Below, in pieces: positions 1-11,554 of a stretch of 64,000 nt of DNA (the stretch's first letter is position 1; the number at the start of each line of letters is the position of its first letter). The notes below the pieces were generated by a model. The model ran no database searches and had not been told where the DNA came from. It saw only the letters and a program-made list of their open reading frames with translations. This DNA comes from Capitulum mitella (Eukaryota > Arthropoda > Thecostraca > Pollicipedomorpha > Pollicipedidae). The stretch spans positions 7,933,001-7,997,000 of the forward strand of contig CP099841.1 in assembly GCA_030062745.1 (NCBI GenBank). Reading direction: 5' to 3'. The position numbers and the translations under genes were made by a program.

Positions 1-324
1 CCAAGACGGCGGCAGCCTGCCAGCCGGCGTGATGGGGCTGCTGCCGTGTGGGTTCCGTGGAAGTTTGCGCTTGCCGCTCGCCCCGGGTCGCCTAGTGAAC
101 TGGGCGCGGCGAAAAGTCTACCACGGTAATTTGTCGGCATTCCCGGGTGATTTTCCTCCTCGCTGTTTACGAAAACACGTGAAGTCGCCGGAAGAGTTCG
201 AGAATGTAATTCACTGTCCCCCTTCTCTCTTCAGCTGGACAGTTACGGTGGTACAAGCCACCGGTGAGCCCACTTCATCACCTTCTGAGATCCGTGCCAA
301 CCTTCGAAGGATTTGTTAAACCTC
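1..324. other. GC-rich flank, no firm gene
   Basis: An open frame of 96 codons runs through here on the plus strand, but its protein matches nothing I recognise. The only gene-like signal is a polypyrimidine tract with CAG at 232-234 and a GTGAGC donor at 264, which would bound a 29-base mini-exon (235-263, reading LDSYGGTSH). It is too short to call as a gene. Confidence 0.3.
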
Positions 325-690
325 TGACCTCTGGTGGACCCTAAACAGGGCCTCCTGAACATCTGGTAAACCCTTAGAGGAGCCTCCTTAGCCTCCAGTG
401 GACTCCCAGCGGGCCCTCCTTAGCCTCCAGTGGACTCCCAGCGGGCCCTCCTGAACTTCGTCGTCGTCGGCCTCGTCGTCGTCGGGCCTCCTGAGTCCTG
501 AATCTCCGGCACACCCTCGGCGGGATACTCTGAACCTCAAGTGAACCCTCGACGGAGCTTCCTGAACCTCCGGTGAACCCTCGACGTGGCCTCCTGAACC
601 TCCGGTGGACCCTCGGCGGCACCTTCTAAACCTCCGGTGGGCTTGCGGCGGGGCCTCCTGAACTTCCGGTGACCCCGGCGCGGCCCGGCG
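325..690. repeat. 32-bp degenerate minisatellite, about 10 copies
   Basis: Successive units of the type GAACCTCCGGTGGACCCTCG + CGGGGCCTCCT repeat every 32 bases. Two neighbouring units (from about 391 and 423) are identical over nearly their whole length, so part of the array was duplicated recently; the others differ by 20-30%. A CGTCGT-type triplet run at 456-478 interrupts the array. Open frames across it on the minus strand follow the repeat and are not genes. Confidence 0.85.
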
Positions 691-1770
691 ACTCCCAGTA
701 CATCGCCGACGCGGCGTGATTCCTGCGTCGCTCAACCGCCGCACAATTAATTGATTCGCGAAATTCGCCGGGGATCGTTCCGGCGCCGGGCGCAGAATAG
801 CACCGGTTAATGGCTCCGAGGCGAGGCGGAGGGTCCATTCTGGGCGGCCCGGCGAGACGCTGCGGCCCTGTCCAGGCGGCCGCTCCGTCCGGCCGCTGGT
901 CCCGGGTAAATGGAGCGGCGAGCGGCTCAGGCGCCCGCGAGTGACGGTCTTTGCCGCACGAACTCGGCAGCGTTCGCGTATGACGCGTGGAGCACTGGTT
1001 TTGTAGGTGAAAGAAGGAGTACGCATTAGGTTATGAGAGGCCCAAGACAACGTGTTTTAGATTGAAGCAGATATTTAACAAATATCTAAACTTCCTTTTG
1101 ACGTTTTTTTTCGCTACTTTGAGGAAAACTATACGTTTGTTTACCAGACAGCAAGTGAAACTTAAAGGGTATGCATGTGACACCGTCAGAAACTTTTAAA
1201 CTCCACAGTGTAGCAGCGTGTCCCAAAATTGCCGAATTTTCCGAGGATATTGGAGGACCACTTTCAGACGCTTCCAACCGGGATTCCTCGTCTGCGGTCC
1301 CGGCGCGAACGCCTTGTAATGGCGGAGGAGTGAGCATTCCCCAGGGGCCGTTCTGGTGAGACACCGGCCAGGAAGAATCGCCAAGATCACGCTGATTGAT
1401 GGGTTGATAAGAGAGCAGCCGAAATAGTCGCCTCGTCGCGGCTTCGCCGGGGTTTCATGAGACTAGGCATGGTCGATACAGTGCCCAGGAGAGGCGCCAG
1501 TGTGGTCCAGTGGAAGGCCGAACCCGAATCCTGTTCTGTTCTGCTGATGGCGAGCTGCAGCGCCCTGTTCGATTTCCGTTGTACTGGCGCGGAGTGGGAT
1601 CTGCGATGCCGGTCCGGTCACAACGTATCGCATGACTCTTGCCGTTCGCGAACATCAAACCTGAGTACTCCCAGGCTCATAGCTATTCGGCGAGCATCTC
1701 CGTGAAGCAAAAGGCGTGCGCGACGCGGTGCAACCTGGCCGAGACAAAAATCCTCGCTGAGCTCCGAACT
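691..1770. other. No gene seen
   Basis: The first 300 bases are GC-rich and CpG-rich, the remainder is of mixed composition. Short open frames on both strands show no recognisable domain and no credible splice-bounded exon. Confidence 0.4.
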
Positions 1771-2190
1771 GGATCTATCAGGCCCGGGTCCATCTCGCCC
1801 GGGTCCGGCCGGCCCGGCTCCAGTCGAACCGGATCCACCTTGGTCGGATCTTTCGTGTCCATCTGAACTGAATCCTGCCCGTGAAGGTCCATTCGAGCGG
1901 GGTACGGACAAGATGAGTCCAGCCGATTCGGGTCCATCTGAGCCGGATTCAACTGGTCTAGCTCCGGACAACCCAGGCCCCCCCCCAAAAAAAAACAAAG
2001 GGGTCTCGATAAACTGGGTCCCGGTAAGCCGGATCTTGGTAAGCCGAGTCCCAATAAGCCGGGCCCCGACAAGCCTGGTCCCGGTAAAACGGGCCCGGAC
2101 AAGCCTGATCCCAGTAAGCCTGGTCCGGACAGGCCGGGTCCCTGCAGGCCAGGTCCGGGCGAGCCGAGTCCTTTCAGCCTGGTGTGCCGC
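1771..2190. repeat. 15-bp degenerate minisatellite in two blocks
   Basis: Block one (1771-1968) and block two (2010-2190) both keep a 15-base period. Units in block two are of the type AAGCCGGGTCCCGGT; block one has GGATC/GGGTC at the same phase. A poly-C then poly-A run (about 1979-1998) separates them. Because 15 is divisible by three, long minus-strand frames stay open and read as five-residue repeats (GPGLS-like in one frame, TRLxG-like in another). They look like by-products of the period and not a coding gene, since two frames are equally open. Confidence 0.8.
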
Positions 2191-4282
2191 CGTCGAGCGA
2201 GTTCGATGAGGCGTGAACGCTGCGGCCGGACCACCCGCCCGCGGCCGGCGCCGACCAGACCAGGCCCATTCTGTCGGGCCGTTGGCCACCGGCGCCGTTC
2301 GGCCGGAGCAATTACGACGCGGTGTTTGACTTGGTCCAACTAATGTCCATTATGGCCAATGCGGCCCGCTCTGGCAGGACGGGGAGAGCGTGGCAGAGCC
2401 GGGGAGGCAGGACTGGGGAGAGGGAAGGAGGGAGATCAAGTTCCGAGGAAAGAGAGACGAGGGGTGTCCAAGAGAGGGGAGAGTCGGCAGAGAGGTACGC
2501 GGACGTAAGAGCAAAAGAGTACGGGTAGGGAACTGCAGAAAACTTTGAGACAGAGAAGATCTCGGAATTGTTTCTGGGCGCTCGCCAAGGCAATGAAAAG
2601 CATAGTCCAGGTTGGCTAAAATAGGATACGCCGACGCAATACAAGAGAAAGACGAAAGAAATGCACATGTACCGGCAAACATGAGGCGGACAGTTGAAAA
2701 ATGCAAAAATACTAAACGGTCGTCAGTCAAAGCGGACTCTCGTGTTATGTTCAAGAAAGGGAATGAGTCGAATGGATCACCTCAGCCCGTTATGTGGGCT
2801 AGATGGAGGAACAAAGAGGAGAGATGTCGTGCCAGACGTTGAAGAGAATGGAGGAGCAAAAACAAGATTATGAGAGAGCTCAAAAGAGCGAAAGAGCACA
2901 GAGGTAACCACAGGAGGACTGGATATAACAGAGGCGCATAGAGCTGGTGGCGTGAGCTGGAGACATCGGCGGCGCTTCGAGGCGAGGCATGGCGGCTGAA
3001 GAGAAAGAAGAGCCTGGAAGTGATGGCAGGGAGAGAGGAGAGAGGAGAGCAGTCTGAGGCGATGATGGAGAAGACGGGAGAGAGCAGAGGGACGGAGCGT
3101 GCTGCCGCCGGTTACGATAGTTTTGGCGGCTGTTGGCAGCTGCCGGCGGCGTTGGTCGGCCCCATGTAATTCCTCCTGTCGCGACGAGTCGGCTATGACC
3201 GCCAGCCGAGCAAACCGACAAACGCGACACGGCGCTCCCGTCACCCTCCGTTCCGGAGATTCTTGTGACGAAAGCCAGGACCGGCTGTGATTGCCTGTGC
3301 TCGTGACGGCTGCAAACAGAGGCAATGGCCGCAACACATGGTGCTTCAAGGAGCCTGTTTGAACGAGGTTCGCCTCCCCTGGACGAGTTAGCTTGAGCGT
3401 GGTCTATCACCCCACTGGGTGGTCTGACTGAGCAAGGGCTCCGCGAGGAGAGGTCCGCTGCACCTAAGTCTGCCTCCCCGAGAGTGAATCTCGCCGAACA
3501 GGGTCTACCAGCCCGAGAAGAAGTTTGAGCCCCGTTCACGAGCCTCTTTCGCGAATCACCGACATGACAGGTTTGGGACAAGTTAATAGGCCAGTTATCG
3601 AACGTCATTTGAACTTTGTCAGTTATTGCGCTGTTATTAAAAATCACCGCCTTCTCCGGAACCACGGCGCGTGTAAATCGGCGCACGGATCTTAAGGTCA
3701 GGAGCAGTTGTTTACAATTCACATGGAGGCCGTCACACTTACCAGAACTTAATTCGCCGTCCGGCGAGGTAGCTTCGAAATAACTTGGTACGCCTGTCCA
3801 TGTAACCTGGATGACGTCACAGTCCAGTTTACAAACACCGTTTGGCAGAATGTGCCGGTCAAGGTAAACTCGTGTGCCTTGTAGGACAATTTATATTAGC
3901 AGTACTATGGTTGGGCGTCGAGCAGAGTCTACGGTCACGAAGGGACGTCTGTTTGGTCGAAGCCTGCACCAAAAAACATTTTTTAGACGAGTGCGAGTTT
4001 TTCCGACCACTGCGGGTCCTATTTGCATGGCCGGGTAAGACATCAGCTTGCTGCAATTACTCGTTATTCTTCAAGTAATCCGCAAATCATGAATAACGTG
4101 CTGTCGTCCAACGAGTTACGTAGTTGCCTCTAATGGGTACAACATGTATGTACCTGTTTAGTGTTACGTTCTTAGATACTCTCCGTCAGCGATGAGTGTG
4201 ATATTGCCAATCATTACGTATTACGTGTTATCTGCAACGTACATACGTTGCCAATGCGCATTAGCATGTGCTCTTTCGTCAC
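2191..4282. other. No gene seen; purine-rich stretch
   Basis: Between about 2360 and 3090 the plus strand is strongly purine-rich (GAGAGG-type runs), which keeps minus-strand frames open and gives Ser/Leu/Pro-rich translations. A palindromic TGACGTCA lies near 3813. I see no domain and no splice-bounded exon. Confidence 0.35.
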
Positions 4283-4480
4283 AACAGACCTCATGTCAGG
4301 GATGTAGCGGGGGGAGGCACTGGGGCCATGCCCCCCCCGAGCCAAGCGGTCTACACTATTTAGCTATTTTGCAGGAATACGGAATACTGATCATAAATAT
4401 GTTGCAAGAGTAAAGAAAAAATATATATGAATATATTCCTTTGGGTTAAATATGAAGTCAATCTCATGAAACTGCTTTTC
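4283..4480 (+). repeat. Dispersed repeat, copy A
   Basis: This stretch aligns with the reverse complement of 49735-49935: both have a G-rich head with a GGGGCCATGCCCC-like or CATGGGGGCC core, then CGGAATA.TGATC, ATATGTTGCAA.AG.AAA and GTTAAATATGA. The G-rich head with GGGGC and GCCCC resembles ends of old DNA-transposon families of marine invertebrates, but I cannot name the family. Boundaries are approximate. Confidence 0.6.
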
Positions 4481-4725
4481 CTATACATTACGTCAAATGC
4501 CAGCGACGTAGGACAAAATTTGGCGTACAATCTTCGTCACATAGGTCGTGAATCATTCATATACAAGTGGGAACAAAACATGAAGGACGGTTTCGACGGT
4601 CAAGAACTCCTGAGCCCGCTCTGTGACTTAGATAAAGACGTAGAGTGGCGTAGATTAGAAGGCTACGTAGACCTGAGTCCTATTGATGACCAGGTACAGT
4701 CATATGTAACGGAAGTGTATTATTT

Positions 4726-4920
4726 GGAGTTGAGAATTCGGATCCGGATGATGCGAATAATCGGCCAAATATTCGGATCCGGTAAGCGTTTGAATCTCGA
4801 TTTCAGGATCGCAACTTTCAAATAATATTTGGCTGACCATTTTTATATCCGAATATTCGCCGAATATGCGAATGCCAACCAAGCATTTGAATACGCTTTT
4901 GCACTCCATCTCGGATCCGA
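4726..4920. repeat. Degenerate CGAATATTCGGAT-rich patch
   Basis: Overlapping motifs such as CGGATCCG, CCGAATATTCG and CAAATATTCGG occur in both orientations here, and a related patch lies at about 6260-6320. Such sequence occurs at the ends of some hAT-like elements, but no clear terminal repeat pair or target duplication joins the two patches. Confidence 0.35.
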
Positions 4921-6656
4921 AGATGTACTTGACCCAAATCGTGAATTGGGCAACTAATTGGAAAAAAACTAGGGGCGCTAACAAGCGTTTTGTGGCGTCC
5001 ATAGGCCAGTATAGCTGAGTTTGCTGAGAACAACACGCAGCAGTGCCACCGTGATCGTTCTACCCCTACCCACTGCGGCACTGTTGTGCATCCTTGTGCA
5101 GGGAAATGAATAACCCCATGAGTAATCTGACGCTTTTTCGTTGTCTGACCATGACTGGCAGAGACGCCGAGTCGGAATTAGTCGGTGTGTGAAGTGGACG
5201 TTTCCGAAAATAGCCTGTTTTGACTTTCACGTTTTTACTTTTATTAATGTTTACTGAGACGAATAAAGGGAAATAGCCGGGTTCTCAATGTATTAAATGG
5301 CACGTGCTATGAGCTTTTGCTCTCATGCTGATTCCCCATGCTAAAAATATTTCGAACACAAAACAGATGGCGGAAATGTCCTGGCAGAGAAATATTGCAT
5401 TAGAGGTTGGAAGGGAAAATATCACCCCAGCGTCTATGGCACTTCCTTCTCGGCGCCAAAGCTAACTATGAGCTTATCCCAGATCTTGATTTCAGGGAGG
5501 ACAATGCCATTTTGAGCAGCATTTTACTTAATGATTGCGTAATAATATGAATAATCCAATGGCGAATGTTGGAGCAGCCGTTTCGGGTGAATATTTCCTT
5601 TACAAACTTGATTCCAGCGTTTTGCTCCGGTGCTATGGAATCAGAGCCATACCAAAACAGAGACAGTTGCACAGATCGTGATACCTGCACCTGCTTACGC
5701 AATTCTGCATAAACGCCGCATTTTTTTTTGGGGGGGAGGGGGCGAAAGTTGGACGCATTGACATGAGCGACACCGTTGCGCCACAGCCTTGTGTCCCTCT
5801 AAAGGCGAGTAAGTTATTTAAAAGGAACTTGCAACTTTGATAACAAACAATGACGAAAGCTAAGCGTAATCTAGTCTTTCTCGTAATGTTGGCCACGGAT
5901 GTCGTGGCGTATGTAGAGCAAAGGGGAAAATTATTACACTCAAGAGGGCTGTTTTTCCATCTTCGACTGATCTCATTTAACTTCTTATTCTCATTTTAAT
6001 CATTTCGAGATCTGAAGTTCTGTCGGCGAATGGTTTGATAGTTTTCCCTCGGATAGCATAGAAGTTTAGCCGACAATCAGAGCGCTTTCTGTGTCTGACA
6101 TGCCCCGCCCCCTCCTCGATAGAGCCCAGCTGTCGTCCACTCAGTGATCAGTGATAAACTTAGAAGTTCTGTAACTTCTTCATGCAACTGTGAATCAGTC
6201 CAATTTTTACATAGTGTTCCGTTCGTACCTTTTGGGATAGAATGACATCATTGCCAAACAACTCGAATATCTGGACCAAATATTCCAATATGACCGTCCG
6301 AATATTCGAATCTAAAAACCTATCCCAATGCTCAGCTGTAGTATTATTACACACAGAAACTTGACAACTGCTCTATGTCAGTCATTTTCGTATACGGGCC
6401 GCATCATACTGGTGTCTTATGATGTGGTATATGTGATTAATAATGATTCGATACTTATGACACTACTGCACCTAATGTTTTATAAACCTAATAACTTCGC
6501 TCCACGTACCTATTGTTGAAAATATTTGGCAATGAAAGGTTGCAGCCCTGAGTAGGTTTTGTTGTAGTAATTCAGTGGTCACATGTCGGTCAGTGAGGCA
6601 GATTACAGAAAGCGTTGTCTGATCCCTTTGCGTTCGCTGCTATTAGATGCCGGAGC
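4921..6656. other. No gene seen
   Basis: AT-leaning unique sequence. A T10-G8-rich tract at about 5725-5750 is the only simple sequence. No open frame resembles a known protein. Confidence 0.4.
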
Positions 6657-7554
6657 TTAACCCTATTTCCATATGGCGGGGGCTTCAGAATCTTCTTCGT
6701 TTTTCCTCGCCATTTCCAGAGTTTTTAAGGCATCTTCACAAACCCTGATCACTTTTCCTTCCTATTTCTAATACGTATCATACCGAATTTATCACCATTT
6801 TATTTTGCTCAGGGGTGGAGCCAGGCCACGATTTTGGAAGGATACTTTAGACTGTTTCTGACACTGTTAAAGATAGAAAATGGCTGCCGAAAATGGGGTT
6901 TTTAAGGTAACACTTAAAACTTCATATCAGTGTTTGTAGGTAAATATCAGGGCCAACATACAAAAATATTTGTCTTGATTGAGGGCACTTGGTAAAGCTA
7001 GGTCAAGGTGAAGGTTAACATTTGTTTCTATAAAAATGTTTTTGACGCTTATTTTCGAAATGCAAGAACCAGAATGTGTATGGCTCAGCACAGTGCCCTC
7101 TGCTTTGTTTCAAGTTTTAGGCTGACAGCAGGTCGGGTCACGGAGCTATGACCTAAAATGCCCATGCGCGTACCCTGTATCATGACGATCATAAACAGGG
7201 CTTATAGAAATTTTGTCAATTTAGATGACTGGGAACGTTTTGACATACTATTAAATGAACTCAGAGCCATTCCGCGTAGCTCTGAAGTCATTTGAGGTCA
7301 TTTCAGGCCAAAAGTCGTAAGGTGACCTACTGAATATGCGATCACGGCATTCCCCTCTTTTTCATGTCCATGGCGCCGCCTAGATCAACATTACACAGAC
7401 GAATCGGAAACATTCAGTTTACTTTATGGCGAATTGACTGTTCTTTGGTGCGATGAACCGGACAGGCGTTTTTCGAGATCTCGGGGGGGGGGAGACTAAG
7501 CCTCTCTCCATATGGGAATGCGCTCTAGCGTCATGGGTAAGGGAGTAGGTTTAA
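6657..7554. mobile_element. piggyBac-like non-autonomous element, copy 1
   Basis: The element (6661-7550) is flanked by TTAA on both sides, the target site of piggyBac transposons. Its left end begins CCCTATTTCCATATGG and its right end, read inverted, begins ACCTACTCCCTTACCC, with a shared CCATATGG block further in. It has no transposase frame. It is homologous along most of its length to the larger copy at 33147-34367; both contain an identical 32-base block (7129-7160 here). Divergence between the copies is high, so the family is old here. Confidence 0.75.
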
Positions 7555-8465
7555 GAGAAAGAGAGGTAAAAAGGAAGTTCAAAGGAAATCAAAGCCCCAC
7601 TTGATCAAAAATAAACCCTCTTTTTGTACCTGACGTAGGCCTGGTTGTCGAAATGTATCATTACGAATTGCCATTTCAATTTTCCTGGCCAATTAAGCGT
7701 TGTTTTGAGACTAACTCAGGTTCAAAAACCAACAAGGTCAAGCCGATGTAGCGGTTCGTCTACTGCAAGCTGAGTTATAACAGACAGCGGCAATGCGACA
7801 CTTTGAAATTATTGTACGATTTGCGAAGTAAATGTCCATGGGTGCAATCTCTGCGGATGCTGAGAAGGTCCTCTACAGTTTTCCAGAAATGGCGATTTGT
7901 CCCTCTAATTTTTAAGATATGAAATAGTTATTTCCAGTAATTCCAATATCCAACATTTTCCTGAATGAAAAATCAAAATGAATGAAATCTACCAAAAGGG
8001 ATTTTAACTCTAATTTGGCATACAACGACCGACAGAAAGTTATTTTTACCCCTCGCCCTACCTACTCGTGGTGGATTGCAGTCAGCTTGTCTCCCTAGTT
8101 TCTGAGCCATGGCTACACCTAACCTGGTTGTACCATCTATTTTATTTTTTATCCGAAGAAAACATGAAACTGCTATTGGTTGTGGACATATTAATTATCA
8201 ATTATTCACGTTTGTCATTTTAACTGTATGAATCTCAAAGGCTTTAGTGGTCTGATTTGAAAAAAAACTATCAGTTTTGTAATTTTACACGTATTAATGT
8301 GACATGGTGCTGTGGCATTTCTTCCCGTTATTAGGAATACAATGCGGATGTACACAAATTTCTCGACGCTGCTGCAAAGCCAAGGACATCATAATGTGCT
8401 GGCCGTTTTTATTCATTCACACATGGGGATCCGACTTTACTGCAAAACGTCACCGATGTCTGTAG
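7555..8465. other. No gene seen
   Basis: Unique AT-leaning sequence without recognisable coding potential or repeats. Confidence 0.4.
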
Positions 8466-8740
8466 CGGGTGGGCCTGAGCACGACCCGGCTCAGGCGCGC
8501 AGTCAGCGCTGGAGGCCGTATCTCCCGCGGGCCGGCCCAGAGATGCGGGCCATTAGACGGTCAGCGCCGGCCGCGTCGGCCCCGGCTGCCGTCCGAGCCA
8601 TCTGGCCGCAGCGTGCCGCCTCAGCAGGCCGACGCTCGACCGGTCGCGCCGGACGGCCGGGGCAGTCGACCGCACGTGTCCACCGAACCATCGGCGGGGC
8701 AGGGAAGGGGATCAGGACCGTCCGAAAATACCGTCCGAAA
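8466..8740 (+). CDS. Possible disordered exon of the coiled-coil gene
   Basis: This GC-rich island in an AT-leaning region stays open on the plus strand and reads as an Arg/Pro/Ser/Gly-rich, probably disordered protein, ending GSGPSENTVR. It is bounded by possible CAG or TAG acceptors (after 8465, or later CAGs inside the island) and by a good GTATGT donor at 8741. Splicing from 8740 to 11401 keeps the frame: the two leftover bases plus the first base of the next exon give Asn. That phase match has a one-in-three chance of being accidental. The start is uncertain and the protein is unrecognised. Confidence 0.35.
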
Positions 8741-11400
8741 GTATGTATTTATACCCTTCACTGTTTTGGAGTTGCAGCGCTAGGTCTTTGAAATCGTCAA
8801 TGAAGGTATTAATGTGCCTTCTGTATCTCCTGGTGACAAGTGTCATCGTTCGGTCCACAGTAGTTGCGACATTGTTGCTTCCAGAACGCGTTATGGCCTG
8901 GTCAGGCCTGCCGCTCGATTTAACTTTTCTCGTGAGTTGGCGCAAGACTTGCTCGGCCCACGGCCTTGCTCGAAATATATTCCGTTGGGTCTGAAGCGCA
9001 AAGTGTTAAATACGTACGTTGTAAATTTGGTTGTGATTCAGGTTTTTATCTCCAGCTGGCATCTTCTTCACGTTCTGTACGATATACGGTTTGGGCTAAA
9101 TTTGATATAAAAGATGGCAAATAAATCGGTTTCGATCGATACCCGTATGGGCCTGTGTAGGGGCCTTATGCTGCCACAATGATGCGAGCCATAGAGAAAG
9201 TCTGGAAACTTCTTGAAGTTTCCAGACTTTCTCTATGGCTCTAGTTAGCCTTGTTTTCTTCATTTTATCCACCATTTTAGCCAATTCTAGCAGGGCTTGG
9301 CAATGTCAGACTGAACGCAGGGTTGAAACATCTCTAACGCACAATAACTTTTTATACCAACCTTCATCAGCGCAGTGCGCAGAAGTCCTTTGCAGCTGGG
9401 TTGTTTGGGAGTTTTTTTTTCAGTTTACTGACAGCTGTCTGGACGGCCTGTGGTCCTTCGAAAGCCTGATGTTCGCTGATTGGTGACCTATTTGGCCGTC
9501 GGGAAACTGCTGACCGGGCAATACGTTTGGCAGACCATTGAATGACAATTACCGAGCCGACTCGCTATCCATCGGCGGTCAGCTCGGCTAGTTTTGACCG
9601 AGGGGTTTCTGCACTGGACAATGATAGATCGGAAGAGACTGATTGGAAAAGGAAGCTGTGAAAAGCATTCCCATGGCGTAAAATGGAAGAAGATTTGAGT
9701 TTGTTCTCAAGCTGGACGAGAAGATATGATTGCAAACACAAAAACGCTGGACGGAAAGCCGGGAAACACGGGGAACTCTGTATGAGATTTCATATGATGA
9801 TTTGTTTTTCATTTGTCGTATGGGCTTGATTTCACGAGCAAACCAGCATATTGACTGGAGGGTATAACGTTTGGGGTTTGTCAGTCTTAAAGAAGTGGTG
9901 TTCAGGGAAAGTATGCTTTCCAACCAGCAGTAGAATGCTTGCCACTGTGAAAATTGTGGTGCTTATGAGCATTCCAGGCGACGCTCGCATTGCAACTCTG
10001 ATATCGTTCGCATGTACTAATGCATTTTCATTTGTTACAGGGCGCCTAGCGGAGACCTCAGGTATGATTTACGTAGATTTGTGGGCTTTTAGCTACATAG
10101 TCGAACTAAACGCATATTTGTGTACTCCTTTTTAATAGGAAACGTACTGGTTAATATTCCTTTTCAGAACAGCACTCGCCGTCCAAATGGACTCGAATCT
10201 GGAGCAATTTTCGTCCGGGTACCAAACTGAGGGGTCTCTGCATGAGTGCTTTCAAGCCTTGATGACTTACCCTTCTTGTTTCGGGTTAGCTGGAGCCGTC
10301 TCCTAGTGTTTATTAAACCCCAGTCACTAGCACAGACCAGGTTTGATCAGACCAAGGCAACGCAATCATGAAAACGATAAATAGAACAATACCAAGAGAA
10401 GCACAGATCGTTTTTTCAGGAGGCCATTGCCTTTAAGTGCCCAAATTACAGCTGTTCATACAAAGCAGAGAACTAGAATGTATGGAAGGCAAATTCACTT
10501 TTACGCTAAACGTCAACTTATTTCAGAAGCGAAAATTAGTCATGGTAAAAATTCCATTTGAATCCACTTGACGAAGTTATTTGGACGCTTAAAGGAAATG
10601 GCATTTTGAAAAAAAGTAGCCGTAGTCGAAAAAGGAAAACATCCCGGATACGAAATCACTGGGAATACAGTAGGTATCGATATGGCGCCAAGAGGTTTCG
10701 TTGCCGCTTCCATTTAATTGCCACTGCCCTCATTTGATCCACATGATACGGAAATAACCCTAATTCCATTATCGAATAGGCAAATTGCACGAGAGTTGGC
10801 CAGCTTGAGTTCTGGCTTGATATATTCTTTTAATCAAGCGCCGTCGAGTACTAAATTTAAATTAGATTGGGCGTTTATTCGGGCTGTTTAATGACATCGC
10901 TCGATAATGCTTTCACTTCCCATCTAGTACAGACGGTTAATATGCCTAGCTGTATGGCATGAACATTAAGGCCATAAAGCTTAAGTCGCCGAACTTAACA
11001 TTTGACGTTGCAAGTGTAGTCAAAGCCAGGAAATCACGTCTGGAATTCCACTCAGAACCTCGGTGACCTTGTCCTTAGTGTGCTGCTCTCTGTCCAATGT
11101 AGCACTGTGCTGGTAAGTCCTACTTCCGCTGGGTTTTTTGGAAAGGATGTCCTCCCTTGTGACTCTCTCAGACACAGACGTAGTCCATTTACTCATTTGT
11201 ACCCGAAGCTAAAAGTTGACCAAAATATTACGGCAATACATTATATCGCACCTCCTGAGATCTACGAGATCAGCTAGACGTTCTCACAGCTGCCTCTGCT
11301 AGTAGCAAAATAAAAAAAAATAACGCAGCTGATCGAGGTCCGGTTCTCGACTGCCCCTTCCCCCGCCGTCCGTGGTAACCCCTCCTCTCCGCCTCTGCAG
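8741..11400. other. Possible intron; no other gene seen
   Basis: If the preceding island is an exon, this is a 2.66-kb intron. It contains the perfect palindrome at 9186-9241. Other open frames have no recognisable product. Confidence 0.35.
9186..9241. repeat. Perfect 27-bp inverted repeat with 2-base loop
   Basis: Bases 9186-9212 are exactly complementary to 9215-9241, separated only by TT. The arm begins GAGCCATAGAGAAAGTCTGG. The pairing stops sharply at both outer ends. No target duplication or known element end is visible around it. Confidence 0.9.
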
Positions 11401-11554
11401 CCTCCAAAAACAAGCTGCCTCCATGTCGCGCAAGCTGTCCACCAAAGTGGACGGCCTGCCTCCGGACCGGTACATGGACACGAACGAGACGCTGTTGGTC
11501 ATCCGGTCGCAGCTGAACAACCTCACCAAGTCGATGGAGTCGTGTCAGAGCGAG
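11401..11554 (+). CDS. Internal exon of a coiled-coil protein
   Basis: A pyrimidine-rich tract ending in CAG (11398-11400) and a GTGAGC donor at 11555 bound this exon. It enters with one base completing a codon and ends in phase 0. It encodes 51 residues: LQKQAASMSRKLSTKVDGLP, then a helical stretch with NETLLVIRSQLNNLTKSMES near the end. Heptad-like spacing of Leu, Ile and Met suggests the start of a coiled coil. Codons favour G or C at the third position, unlike the flanking introns. It joins in phase to 14551-14697. I do not recognise the family; an actin- or scaffold-associated protein is possible but is only a guess. Confidence 0.7.

Noticed and set aside
388-1050. Minus-strand 220-codon frame
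   Set aside because: Mostly a translation of the 32-bp minisatellite with a composition-driven extension.
2880-3722. Minus-strand 280-codon frame, the longest in the window
   Set aside because: Low-complexity Ser/Leu/Pro/Arg composition opposite a purine-rich strand; no domain, no splice context and no homologue I recognise.
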